Source: Candidatus Thalassarchaeaceae archaeon (GTDB lineage Archaea > Thermoplasmatota > Poseidoniia > Poseidoniales > Thalassarchaeaceae). From it: DNA of 33,998 nucleotides. Shown in pieces: positions 14,438 to 23,168 of the stretch. The position numbers and the translations under genes were made by a program. Each line of letters starts with the position of its first letter. The stretch's first letter is position 1. Below the pieces are notes generated by a model. The model did no database searches. It saw nothing but the letters and a program-made list of their open reading frames with translations, and was not told where the DNA came from. Where the stretch lies: the NCBI GenBank assembly GCA_030751995.1, contig JASMFB010000007.1:1-33998 (forward strand), written 5' to 3'.

Positions 14438-16231
14438 ATGGCCTCTCGCCGGGCGGCATCTTGCCTCATCGCACTCCTGCTCATGGCCAGCCTCACCGGA
14501 TGTTTCGGTGCCGAGGAGTCAGCAAACAAGGCCATGGATGAAATGTACCCCAGTATTTGGGATCGCCACTCCATGGATTGGAACGTTTCCCACACACACA
14601 GTTTCCTTCTCAACCCAGGCCCACACCATGCACTTGATGTGCAAGAAAGCACCATTCAAGTGGACACTACCGGTGTTTGGGAGGGTGGACCAAATTCCGC
14701 CGATGTACACCTTTCCTATTGGTTGCCATCCAATACTCAAGAGGGCGAAGAAGTCCCAGTGATTGCAGTCATCAGCCCGTATTTTTCGTATGGACAACCC
14801 GGAGACGAATCTTCGCCGACCAATGTCGTTGGAGGCGGCCGTGGTGAATTCATCTACGACAATTTCATTCCTCACGGATACGCTTTTGCCCAGGTCGCGG
14901 TCTTTGCAACTGAAGATAGTACGGGCTGTTTCGATTACAGGGGTGATGGCGAAGGCCTGAGTATCCACACCGCCGTCGAGTGGTTGGGCAATCAGGACTG
15001 GAGCAATGGCAACGTCGCCATTTACGGCAAGTCGTACGAAGGCGCAACCGCTTGGGAAGCCGCAGCCCAAGGCAGCTCCCATCTGAAGACTATTGTACCA
15101 ATTTCAGGCACCACCGCGCTAGGCCCATTGCTCTACAAGAACGGCAGCGCTGAAGCAAGAAGCCAAGTCATGCACTCAAATTATGGTGGCAGCATCCTCG
15201 ATTACGACGATGACGATCTCGACAACATGTGTGCAGACGTCATCGAAGGATTCCTCGCCGGCCCCACAAGGTACGGGTTGGGCGAAGCAGATCCCTACAT
15301 GGACAATTACTACGATGAGCGCAGCCACATCGACAAGGCACTTGGGACATACAACGGCAGCATATACTGGGTCCAAGGATTGCAGGACTGGAACGTTGAC
15401 CCACACCAGGTCTTCGGGGGACCTCCGGGTACAAACTGGTATCAGGAGTACATTGACAATGGTTACGAAGTTGCTGGAATGATTGGCCAATGGGAACACA
15501 ATTACCCAGATCAGTGGACCAAACACAACAATCAGGATTCAGGTTACGGTGGAGAAGCCATTCACAACATGACTCGATGGGATTGGGCACAAGATTTGTT
15601 CGAATGGATGGAGTACTACCTCAAGGGAGTCGGTCCAGCACCCGCACTCCATGCACAGGTTCAACGCAACGATGGTGAATGGAGAATTGAGGAAACGTGG
15701 CCACCATCAGACGTTGAACGCATGTCACTAGACATGAGTGAATGTAGCAACGATGGCGCATTCCTTGGCGGTGGCGCACCCGTTGTCGGCGGAGGACAAG
15801 TCGTTACCATAGAATGTCCAGCCATGAGCAACACCAACCTTCACATCGCTGGCCTTGCAACCCTTCATCTGCAAGCAGTCCCAACTTTTGACGGAGGACA
15901 AGTCTTCGTCGAAATGCAAGATGCAGAAACAGGTCTTCGACTGGGCCATGCAACCATGGACATTCGATATCACGCCGGAGGGTATGATGCACAAACAGTC
16001 ATCCCCGGTGTTGCAGTTACGATGATGATGGAATTCCAAGCGATTGATGCCATCCTTCCAGCCGGACACGGCCTTATCTTCATCATGTCAGATCAAGGCG
16101 AGGACTATCTCGCTCCTGCGTGCGGCAACGCTTGCACCGTCCACGTCCTCCCTGCCTCTTCAACACTCGAACTTCCAATTATTGACCGCGATGGTAGCAA
16201 CGTGCTCATCACGCCGCAACCATCAGAGTAG
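14438..16231 (+). CDS. Secreted CocE/X-Pro dipeptidyl-peptidase (S15) family lipoprotein
   Basis: This is a 597-residue alpha/beta hydrolase. The N-terminus is a lipoprotein signal: basic MASRR, a hydrophobic core and the lipobox SLTGC (C22), so it is predicted to be anchored outside the cytoplasmic membrane. The nucleophile elbow is GKSYEG (S199). The acidic residue is in the VQGLQDWNV segment (about D317) and the His in GQWEHNYP (about H353), the standard S15/CocE triad. A jelly-roll C-terminal domain (about 400-597) follows, as in X-Pro dipeptidyl-peptidases. It may clip Pro-containing peptides or acyl esters; the family cannot be narrowed. It is divergent from the sugar operon (132-base gap) and overlaps the next convergent gene by 9 bases. 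Confidence 0.9.
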   Translation: MASRRAASCLIALLLMASLTGCFGAEESANKAMDEMYPSIWDRHSMDWNVSHTHSFLLNPGPHHALDVQESTIQVDTTGVWEGGPNSADVHLSYWLPSNTQEGEEVPVIAVISPYFSYGQPGDESSPTNVVGGGRGEFIYDNFIPHGYAFAQVAVFATEDSTGCFDYRGDGEGLSIHTAVEWLGNQDWSNGNVAIYGKSYEGATAWEAAAQGSSHLKTIVPISGTTALGPLLYKNGSAEARSQVMHSNYGGSILDYDDDDLDNMCADVIEGFLAGPTRYGLGEADPYMDNYYDERSHIDKALGTYNGSIYWVQGLQDWNVDPHQVFGGPPGTNWYQEYIDNGYEVAGMIGQWEHNYPDQWTKHNNQDSGYGGEAIHNMTRWDWAQDLFEWMEYYLKGVGPAPALHAQVQRNDGEWRIEETWPPSDVERMSLDMSECSNDGAFLGGGAPVVGGGQVVTIECPAMSNTNLHIAGLATLHLQAVPTFDGGQVFVEMQDAETGLRLGHATMDIRYHAGGYDAQTVIPGVAVTMMMEFQAIDAILPAGHGLIFIMSDQGEDYLAPACGNACTVHVLPASSTLELPIIDRDGSNVLITPQPSE

Positions 16232-17695
16232 GAATCCACTGAGATCATCGATGATTCTCAAGCAGTTTTCATCGTCAGGCGAATGCTCAAGCGCAGTTCG
16301 AGCCGCATCAAAGGCCGCCATCTTGTTTCCAAGTGCTTCGTGTGCGCGAGCAAGATTAGACCACGGATGCCCAGGAGCATCGTATCGTTGAGAACGAGTA
16401 GCTGCTGCTAACCACGGTACTGCGGCGGCAGGCTGCTCCATTTGCAAAAGGATCGCCCCAATATCATTCCAAGGATTCCCCAATCGCTCATCGGTTTCAA
16501 TGGCCTTGCGGCACCAACCCAGAGCACTCCATGAATCATCCATTTCAGAAAGAGCCCAACCGAGGAATGTTGCTGATTCAGCCGTGGGCGCCAATCTAAA
16601 CGCCTCACCTTGATGCTCAGATGCAAGTTCAAAGATTCCCATTTGCAAGAGAACGTGCCCCATGCGAAACAAGTCGTCAGAGATTTGTTCCCTAAGACCA
16701 ACTGACTCACTTTCAGGAACATCTGAGTGCACTGGGTCGATTGAATACCACACGCGCTCCACCATGTCCAACATCCGAGCGGGCCCGAAACGATCACGGG
16801 TCGGCATGAAATTTGATTCACACCAGGCCTTTTCTATCTCCATGCGCCCATCATCAAATTCAGGCCCTCGTTCGATTGCGCCCCCGGTTTCAAAGGCAAT
16901 CAAAACATCCTCAGGCCACGGATCAACTTCCCAACAGGCAACCGATTGTGCCATCAATTCACCCTTACCGTGGTGTTGAATGAGTTGGAGCATACTTCGA
17001 CCCTCATTTTGGATTGGTAATACAGCATAGCCCTGATCTTGTACACGCATCATGATGCTTAGGGGGAGGGATGGGAACACGCCCGTTGAGAGGATTCGAT
17101 CAAATCCAATCTCGGGCGTGCAATCATCTAACTGATCCGTACCTATGAACTCGATTTCACAATCAAAGGCCTTGGCGACCACATCTAGTCGTAATTCCTG
17201 CCAACGCTCAGCAAGTACCTCACGCCGAACCTCATCAGGTTCAAGGACAACAATTCGATCCGCACCGATATACATCAACAATTCAGTCCACCAATTTCCA
17301 CGTGGACCCATCAGCAACACACTGTCTCCTTTCTCAAGTTGTACAAGTTGCATTATCTGGCAGGTTTCAAAGAGACCCGGAAGCAATGAATGATGCATAT
17401 TGACACCAGTCCACCACGGAATCCGCAGACTAGAAGCATCGAGGTTGGAAACTTCTTCACTCAAGGGAAATGGCAACGCATGAGGACCCCGAGGACATTG
17501 CCGCATGGCATCAAGAACTTCTTCCAATTCAATGACACCAAATTGGGCAAGACGCTCCATATGCATCTCATGATTTGGGAGGAGGGGCCAGTCTTCCACT
17601 AGAGGCAGGGCACCCACATCACAAGAGGGTGCGCCAGATAGCGGGGGATTCGCACTCACGCGCAGCGAGTTTCCCAATGAGCACTTGAAGTCCAC
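16223..17695 (-). CDS. PIMT-like methyltransferase-fold protein with TPR repeats
   Basis: This 490-residue protein joins two parts. Residues about 35-290 resemble protein-L-isoaspartate O-methyltransferase: an N-terminal RLAQFGVI helix, then DSVLLMGPRGNWWTELLMYIGADRIVVLEPDE, which has the strand-loop-helix and acidic end of SAM motif I, and a FDRILSTGVFPSLP segment. The glycine loop reads GPRGNWW, not the usual GxGxG, so SAM binding is uncertain. Residues about 335-480 contain tetratricopeptide repeats (DLFRMGHVLLQMGIFELASEHQGEAF, SATFLGWALSEMDDSWSALGWCRKAIE, NDIGAILLQME, SNLARAHEALGNKMAAFDAARTALE). The start is a GTG at 17695; in-frame ATGs at 17566 and 17560 are alternatives. An ATTTACA-type element 27-30 bases before the GTG weakly favours the longer form. 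Confidence 0.72.
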   Translation of the reverse strand: MDFKCSLGNSLRVSANPPLSGAPSCDVGALPLVEDWPLLPNHEMHMERLAQFGVIELEEVLDAMRQCPRGPHALPFPLSEEVSNLDASSLRIPWWTGVNMHHSLLPGLFETCQIMQLVQLEKGDSVLLMGPRGNWWTELLMYIGADRIVVLEPDEVRREVLAERWQELRLDVVAKAFDCEIEFIGTDQLDDCTPEIGFDRILSTGVFPSLPLSIMMRVQDQGYAVLPIQNEGRSMLQLIQHHGKGELMAQSVACWEVDPWPEDVLIAFETGGAIERGPEFDDGRMEIEKAWCESNFMPTRDRFGPARMLDMVERVWYSIDPVHSDVPESESVGLREQISDDLFRMGHVLLQMGIFELASEHQGEAFRLAPTAESATFLGWALSEMDDSWSALGWCRKAIETDERLGNPWNDIGAILLQMEQPAAAVPWLAAATRSQRYDAPGHPWSNLARAHEALGNKMAAFDAARTALEHSPDDENCLRIIDDLSGFLL

Positions 17696-17746
17696 CCTGA
17701 CTTAGACACCGGCCAAGGCGATTTACACACCCCTTTTTCTGAGCCG

Positions 17747-18535
17747 TCAGCGAAACAATTCGTCTACAGATTGAACAATCAGACTAGGTCGCTGTTCCGC
17801 CCCGTCAGGCAATGAATCTACATCTTCCACCGTCGCTTCCCCAGATAGAACGAGAATTCCCTTGACGCCAGCTCTTGTCGCCATTGCCATATCCGTGTAG
17901 AGGCGATCCCCCACCATGGCGCAACGAGCAGGTTCCAATCCCAACTCCTTGATTTTGTGCTCAATCATTCCTGGTTCAGGTTTTCCACAGACATGGATGG
18001 GCTTGACCCCCGTCGTCGCCTCAAACATGGCCATGTAAGCGCCCGTATCCGGCAATCCACCATCCGGAGAGGGGCAGACGACATCCGGATGGCTGACAAC
18101 CATGGGAATTCCATTGTGCAGGTGAATAGAGGCGGTTGAAATTTTCTCGTAGGTAATTTCTGTATCATATCCCAACACGACAATTTCAGGATTCTCTGCA
18201 TCCATAGTTAGACCAGCATTTTCAAGCATATGTCTCATGCCTTCAGTACCAACAAGATAGACACGGTCGTAATCGAATGCATGCAACCAAGAGATTAGAT
18301 CATGAGTCGAGAGAAGGACATCATCAACTGTAGCTGGAATACCCAAACCACTCAATTTATGCAGATACTGTTCAACAGACCGACTGCTATTATTGGACAA
18401 GAAAAATCTACGAATACCTCGCGATTCACATCGATTGAGGAATTCAAGAGCACCGTCAATGAGATGACTACCAAGATACATGGTACCATCAAGGTCGAGA
18501 AAAACAGCGTCAATATTTTCTAATGTAGAATCCAT
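17747..18535 (-). CDS. HAD-superfamily sugar phosphatase, NagD type (subclass IIA)
   Basis: This is a 262-residue predicted cytoplasmic phosphatase. The nucleophile motif is VFLDLDGTMYLG near the N-terminus, with LSNNSSRS as motif II, the Lys in CGKPEPGMIEHKIKELG as motif III, and MVGDRLYTDMAMATRAGVKGILVLSGE as motif IV. The C2-type cap lies between motifs II and III, as in NagD and 4-nitrophenylphosphatase. The physiological substrate (sugar phosphate, nucleotide or glycerol-type phosphate) cannot be told. It lies 9 bases after the stop of the geranylgeranyl-reductase gene on the same strand, suggesting a two-gene unit that may be connected to lipid precursor metabolism, though only position supports that. 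Confidence 0.9.
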   Translation of the reverse strand: MDSTLENIDAVFLDLDGTMYLGSHLIDGALEFLNRCESRGIRRFFLSNNSSRSVEQYLHKLSGLGIPATVDDVLLSTHDLISWLHAFDYDRVYLVGTEGMRHMLENAGLTMDAENPEIVVLGYDTEITYEKISTASIHLHNGIPMVVSHPDVVCPSPDGGLPDTGAYMAMFEATTGVKPIHVCGKPEPGMIEHKIKELGLEPARCAMVGDRLYTDMAMATRAGVKGILVLSGEATVEDVDSLPDGAEQRPSLIVQSVDELFR

Positions 18536-18544
18536 GCATAAACC

Positions 18545-19930
18545 TCAGAATAATAGTGATTTGATCATCCACCATTTGGTGTGAAATTGGCCTTGAGCTT
18601 CCTTAGAAGAAATCATATCGGTAAGGGCACGTTGCAATTCCACCTTCTTGACAGCCTTTGAGATGAAGATATTCATCAGCCACCTTCTTTTGACTAAACG
18701 TTGTAGTTTGTGTGAGTTTGTTAATTCTGGAGAGAGTTCTTCCCACAACTTATCCTGATATTCAATCGCCGATTCAGAAGTAAACCCTTCCTTGTGAATT
18801 TCTAGATCGAATATGGTAGAAGCCATCTTTGCAGATAGCAATGCATTGCCAATCCCTTCACCCGTGAATGGATCAACCAGTGACGCCGCATCTCCTACAC
18901 ACATAGCGCCTGCCATCGCTGTACGCCGGGGCTGGAATGATGGTGGATTCTTGCGTGGACTACCGAATGGTAATTGCCACCCCTTGCCCGATTTTTCTAC
19001 TACCTTCGCATTCGCAAAACGCTTACTGAATTTTGGTGATTCATTAATCACCCAATCCTGGAGTCCACGTAGTTTGACCTTCTGTTTATCCATCTCTGTG
19101 ATGACCATCCCTATTCCCACATTGACCACACCGTTACCAACAGGGAATATCCAGAAATATCCTGGAAGCACTCCATCAATGAAGTGAATTTCAATCGATC
19201 CTTTCCAATCCCCACATCCTTCCACGCCCGTCCAGTATTCACGATATGCGCCACAGTAGTGCGCTTTGTCCACCATTGGTTCATCGTGATGAGCAGTAAT
19301 TGCCCGGGCCACGGGACAATTGTACCCACCCGCTCCGATAGTCAGGGGGGCGGTATAATGCAGACTTTCACCATCGTGAATACCCGTGATACCCCTCACA
19401 GCATCACCTTCAATGTGTACCTCTTTGACCGTGAAATTCTGAATCACAGCACCACCAGATTCCAATACCTTTTCATTGGAATTTCGGAAGAGCAGCGTGT
19501 CAAACTGCCGTCGAGGTAGGCTGTAACCAGCTTCCCGATTTTCAACTTCTTCTTCTGGAAGGGGAATTCGAACTTCTCTTCCATTCGGACCACCGAAAAT
19601 AATCGAATCGACTCTGAAATGAGGGGTTTTCTCCAAGTCGACTTTCACACCCAACTCCTCGACATGCTTCAGCGATTTCCCACCAACCGCATCCCCACAG
19701 GTTTTGTCCCGTGGCCAGACAGCCTTCTCCACTAGCAGGACCTTGAGCCCATTCATTGCCATGAATCCGGCAGCCCCGCTGCCACCAGGTCCACCCCCGA
19801 CGACGATGGCATCGAACACGGAACCAGATTCTGGTACGGGACCCGAATCAATTGGCATATCCCAGTCCATCAACGCACCCAGCCGTAGGCTGGTCAATAC
19901 GGTCTTCAAGCGTTGGGGCGCTGATTTCAT
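18545..19930 (-). CDS. Geranylgeranyl reductase family FAD-dependent oxidoreductase
   Basis: This is a 461-residue flavoprotein of the family that saturates isoprenoid chains of archaeal membrane lipids. It has the FAD dinucleotide motif DAIVVGGGPGGSGAAGFMAM and WPRDKTCGDAVGGKSL with the conserved Cys. SLPRRQFDTLL, the PGYFWIFPVGNGVVNVGIGM motif (YxWxFP region) and the second FAD motif GDAASLVDPFTGEGIGNALLSA follow. A C-terminal extension is rich in basic and aromatic residues and may associate with the membrane. An in-frame ATG at 19981 would overlap the divergent cutA start by 27 bases, so 19930 is used; 19945 and 19870 also remain possible. The next gene on the strand is the HAD phosphatase. 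Confidence 0.9.
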   Translation of the reverse strand: MKSAPQRLKTVLTSLRLGALMDWDMPIDSGPVPESGSVFDAIVVGGGPGGSGAAGFMAMNGLKVLLVEKAVWPRDKTCGDAVGGKSLKHVEELGVKVDLEKTPHFRVDSIIFGGPNGREVRIPLPEEEVENREAGYSLPRRQFDTLLFRNSNEKVLESGGAVIQNFTVKEVHIEGDAVRGITGIHDGESLHYTAPLTIGAGGYNCPVARAITAHHDEPMVDKAHYCGAYREYWTGVEGCGDWKGSIEIHFIDGVLPGYFWIFPVGNGVVNVGIGMVITEMDKQKVKLRGLQDWVINESPKFSKRFANAKVVEKSGKGWQLPFGSPRKNPPSFQPRRTAMAGAMCVGDAASLVDPFTGEGIGNALLSAKMASTIFDLEIHKEGFTSESAIEYQDKLWEELSPELTNSHKLQRLVKRRWLMNIFISKAVKKVELQRALTDMISSKEAQGQFHTKWWMIKSLLF

Positions 19931-19954
19931 GGCTAGAAGCCCCATCCCCGCACT

Positions 19955-20269
19955 GTGAGCACCGATATTCGAATCATCCAAACGACACTTCCTGATACTT
20001 GGATTGAGGCCGAGGTTGGGGCTTTTGCTCAGACGTTAGTGGAGGCAGGAGCGGCCTGTGTCCAACATTCATCCATTCAATCCACATACAAATGGGAAGG
20101 CGTGATCGAGTCGTCTGCGGAATGGAGGGTACAGTTGAAAGTCTCAGAATCTCGCTTCGATGCGGTTTTGACAACACTCGGAGAAATTCACCCCTATGAT
20201 ATTCCACAAATCATTCATTGGGTCGCAGAATCGACTCAAGAATACGCCGAATGGGTTGATTCTGACTAG
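19955..20269 (+). CDS. cutA: Divalent-cation tolerance protein CutA
   Basis: This is a 104-residue CutA1-family protein. It shows the family order: an N-terminal strand IRIIQTTLPD, AQTLVEAGAACVQHSSIQSTYKWEGVIESSAEWRVQLKVSESRFDAV, then the hallmark HPYDIPQIIHW and a closing YAEWV. CutA forms very stable trimers and has been linked to copper tolerance in bacteria, but the molecular role is not settled. The start is GTG at 19955, which fits the family length; it is divergent from the geranylgeranyl-reductase gene with little or no gap. The cystathionine-synthase-like gene follows 47 bases downstream on the same strand. Confidence 0.93.
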   Translation: MSTDIRIIQTTLPDTWIEAEVGAFAQTLVEAGAACVQHSSIQSTYKWEGVIESSAEWRVQLKVSESRFDAVLTTLGEIHPYDIPQIIHWVAESTQEYAEWVDSD

Positions 20270-20316
20270 ACGCCCACATCGCTTGATTGAAATGCTGGTT
20301 AAGCCGCACCTGTAGC

Positions 20317-21495
20317 ATGGCCGACGAGCATGCGGACAAACGATTCGCAACTCGCTCGGTTCATTCGGGTACACAACACATCGAGGGCGCCGTGAACACC
20401 CCAATTTTCCAATCCTCCACATACTATCTGACCGATGAGCGCTACGCGGGCTGGGCCGATGGAGCCCAACACACCCTCATCTATTCTCGATTGTCTAGCG
20501 TGAACTCTGAGGCTTGCGTTGAGAAAATCTGTGCACTTGAGGGCGCCGAGGATGGCGAATTGTTCGCCAGCGGCATGGCCGCCATTTCAACCGTCCTAAT
20601 GGGGCTACTTTCCAAGGGTGATCACGTCGTGGCAAACCCCGACATTTACGGGGGAACATACGGACTGATGACTCAGGAACTACCGCGATTCGGCATCGAT
20701 GTTAGTATGGCAGACATGCGCGACCCTCAATCGTATGAGGCAGCTATACAGGACAACACCAAGATGCTCTACATCGAGAGTTTGTCTAATCCAGTTCTGA
20801 AGGTCTGCGACATCGAAGCCATGGCTGCAATTGCTCGAGCCCACGACCTCCTGTTGGTCATCGATAATACATTCACTACCCCATGGGGCTGTCAACCAAT
20901 TGAGATGGGCTGCGATTTGGTCATTCATTCGACCACCAAGTATCTCGGCGGCCATTCAGATATTGTTGGGGGCGCAGTCGTTGGACGCAAGGATCTCATT
21001 GCCGAATTGTTCCCGAAGAAGGTTCACTTTGGGGGTTCACCCGATCCACACGCTTGCTATCTGCTTGAGCGAGGCATGCGCACACTAAGCGCCCGAATGC
21101 CAATCCATTGCGCCAACGCTGCTGAGATTGCCAAGCGATTGGAAGCCCACCCGAAGATTTCCAGCGTCATCCATCCTTCATTGGCGAGCCACCCTGATTA
21201 CGAGGTCGGCCAGCGCACCATGCCCAAGGGAACAGGAATGCTTGCGTTTGTCATCAACGGTGGAGATGATGCCGCAGCAGGCTTCATGCGTGGTCTGAAA
21301 CTTTTCTTTGAGGCCACGAGTTTGGGTGGTGTGGAGAGTTTGATTGAATGCCCATTCAACACGAGTCACATGTCTATTCCTGAAGATGTTCGAATGGCTG
21401 CGGGCGTTGTCCCTGGCTTCGTTAGAGTGAGTGTTGGAATCGAAGACGTCGATGATTTGTGGGAAGATATTGAACGCGCCCTCACCGACTCCTGA
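20317..21495 (+). CDS. PLP-dependent trans-sulfuration enzyme (cystathionine gamma-synthase / gamma-lyase family)
   Basis: This 392-residue enzyme of the Cys/Met metabolism family uses pyridoxal phosphate to act on homoserine- or cysteine-derived amino acids. The N-terminus has TRSVHSGTQHIEGAVNTPIFQSST. Later come YSRLSSVNSEACVEKICALEGAEDGELFASGMAAIS, DNTFTTPWGCQPIEMGCDLVIHSTTKYLGGHSD with the Schiff-base Lys (about K208), and FFEATSLGGVESLIECP. The YSR box reads YSRLSSVN rather than the common YSRYxNPT. Lyase, synthase or sulfhydrylase activity cannot be distinguished by eye. The ATG at 20317 is used because the family starts near TRSVH; a TTG at 20287 would only add ten residues. The acyltransferase gene follows after 52 bases. 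Confidence 0.92.
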   Translation: MADEHADKRFATRSVHSGTQHIEGAVNTPIFQSSTYYLTDERYAGWADGAQHTLIYSRLSSVNSEACVEKICALEGAEDGELFASGMAAISTVLMGLLSKGDHVVANPDIYGGTYGLMTQELPRFGIDVSMADMRDPQSYEAAIQDNTKMLYIESLSNPVLKVCDIEAMAAIARAHDLLLVIDNTFTTPWGCQPIEMGCDLVIHSTTKYLGGHSDIVGGAVVGRKDLIAELFPKKVHFGGSPDPHACYLLERGMRTLSARMPIHCANAAEIAKRLEAHPKISSVIHPSLASHPDYEVGQRTMPKGTGMLAFVINGGDDAAAGFMRGLKLFFEATSLGGVESLIECPFNTSHMSIPEDVRMAAGVVPGFVRVSVGIEDVDDLWEDIERALTDS

Positions 21496-21547
21496 ACCTA
21501 ACAATGGTCGGGGATTGAATCAAAACCTCATAGGAATTCCACAAGGC

Positions 21548-23164
21548 ATGGATTGGGGCACGGACCCGGGTAATTTCCAGATTACCACTGGATACAAACG
21601 GATTCGTCGAATCAACCGGGCACTCATGGAAACTTGGTTTCGAGAAATCTCTCTAGTCGATATCGATACCTTACCAAGTGAAGGGGGTATTCTGTTCACA
21701 ACGTGGCACCCAGGGGGTATGATTGACCCTATGTTGATGATGGCCTCAATGCCAGGTAGTCTAACATTTGCAGCCAAACATACAATGTTCAAAATTCCAA
21801 TTTTTGGAAGAATCATTCGAATGGCAGGGGCCAAACCTGTTCACCGGGCACAAGACACCACATCAACAGAAGACGCATCCACCAATCGTTCAGCGAAAAA
21901 TTCCGCACTCATCGAGACATTAGGAGATTCAGTTGCAACCGGTGGGCGCGTGGTCATTTTTCCTGAAGGCGTAACCCACCTAAAACCACACCCAGTCAGG
22001 CTTCGCACGGGAGCAGCTCGGATTCTTCTTCATGCCATTAAACAAGCGAGAGAAGAAGGGTTTCCACAGCCTCACATTATTCCACTTGGTTTGCATTATA
22101 GTGATCAGCATCGATTCAGAGAACGCGTCAGCCTCCAAGTCAATCAACCGTTGCCAATTCCCCCATTGCCTGGTGAAGAAGGCGCTCCAGAACCGACAGC
22201 CGAAGAGGTTGCAGAATTTGGAGAACAAGCCAATGAAAGAGCATGGTGTGGCACGATTACAGCACTACTCAAAATGGAAATGAATCGATGCAATCAAGCA
22301 CAGGAAACATGGGAAGACAGAGAACTTGTATGGCGAGCAAGGAGAATGATTCACGTCCATCGCGCTTCAGTGAACATGGCTCCTAAAGGCCCCCTCCCCT
22401 ATGACCAAGCATTGCTGGGCTCACGCAGAGTCAGGGCGGCATGGCAATACCAATCCCTCAATGACGTCGAACGAACCGAAGAAATTGAAGGAAAGTTTCG
22501 TGAACACCACTATGACATGAACAAATTGGGATTCCGCTCATGGGAGATTTCTAATCGTGAAGAGCGCATTTCCAAACGTGCCCTTGCGAAGAATATGGTG
22601 TACTGGTTATGGTCTATTTCTTGGATGTTAGGCGTTGTGTCTTGGGGCGCTGTAATTGGCGCAATTCCACCCTATATGTTCACAAGAGTGGTGACCAATC
22701 GTTTAGCGAGAATTGAATCCAATAAAGCTGGCCTGGGAACTATGAAATTGCTTGGTTCAGTGATGGTGTATCCAATTTGGTGGACCCTCATTTCTCTACC
22801 CATTGGGTGGTTCATTTCATCCCCGAATTCGGCACTCCATGATGTGAATATACCCAGCATCATCTTGCCAATGTTGGCATCGATTCCATGGCCATTGACG
22901 GCGTTAATCGTCTTGTTATGGTGGCCTCTTTCAGCCCGATTACATCTCAAATTGTATGCTCGCGCCAGCCGTTCATGGCGCGCTCTTCGCTTGGGTTTCA
23001 AACTTCGCAGTGGTGCTGTGGATTGGGAACAATTGTTGCAGACGCACGCTTCACTGGCCAAGGAGTTGGCCACTATCGGTGACGGCCTTGTCCTTCCAGG
23101 GGATCCGGATTGGGTTAATCCTGAACCCGGCATTGATGATTGGCAAGTTGTTCGTATACGTTGA
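21548..23164 (+). CDS. GPAT/PlsC-like acyltransferase with C-terminal membrane segments
   Basis: This 538-residue protein is of the lysophospholipid/glycerol-3-phosphate acyltransferase superfamily. The acceptor motif reads TTWHPGGMIDPMLM (H54 to D60), the H-x5-D form seen in the yeast Gpt2/Sct1-like branch, and the phosphate motif is FPEGVTHLKPHPVRLRTGAARI (about 138-158). VPHRA/KPVHRA-type and IIPLGLHYSD segments fit the same fold. Two or three hydrophobic segments (about 350-385, MVYWLWSISWMLGVVSWGAV and about 400-460) suggest membrane binding. Archaeal lipids are normally ether-linked isoprenoids, so an acyltransferase here is notable. The ATG at 21548 replaces an earlier frame start (21431) that would overlap the preceding gene by 65 bases. 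Confidence 0.85.
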   Translation: MDWGTDPGNFQITTGYKRIRRINRALMETWFREISLVDIDTLPSEGGILFTTWHPGGMIDPMLMMASMPGSLTFAAKHTMFKIPIFGRIIRMAGAKPVHRAQDTTSTEDASTNRSAKNSALIETLGDSVATGGRVVIFPEGVTHLKPHPVRLRTGAARILLHAIKQAREEGFPQPHIIPLGLHYSDQHRFRERVSLQVNQPLPIPPLPGEEGAPEPTAEEVAEFGEQANERAWCGTITALLKMEMNRCNQAQETWEDRELVWRARRMIHVHRASVNMAPKGPLPYDQALLGSRRVRAAWQYQSLNDVERTEEIEGKFREHHYDMNKLGFRSWEISNREERISKRALAKNMVYWLWSISWMLGVVSWGAVIGAIPPYMFTRVVTNRLARIESNKAGLGTMKLLGSVMVYPIWWTLISLPIGWFISSPNSALHDVNIPSIILPMLASIPWPLTALIVLLWWPLSARLHLKLYARASRSWRALRLGFKLRSGAVDWEQLLQTHASLAKELATIGDGLVLPGDPDWVNPEPGIDDWQVVRIR

Positions 23165-23168
23165 ACAC

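Noticed and set aside
15176-15590. Two minus-strand frames of 116 residues inside the CocE-type hydrolase
   Set aside because: Both lie wholly within a well-supported plus-strand gene and show no motifs.
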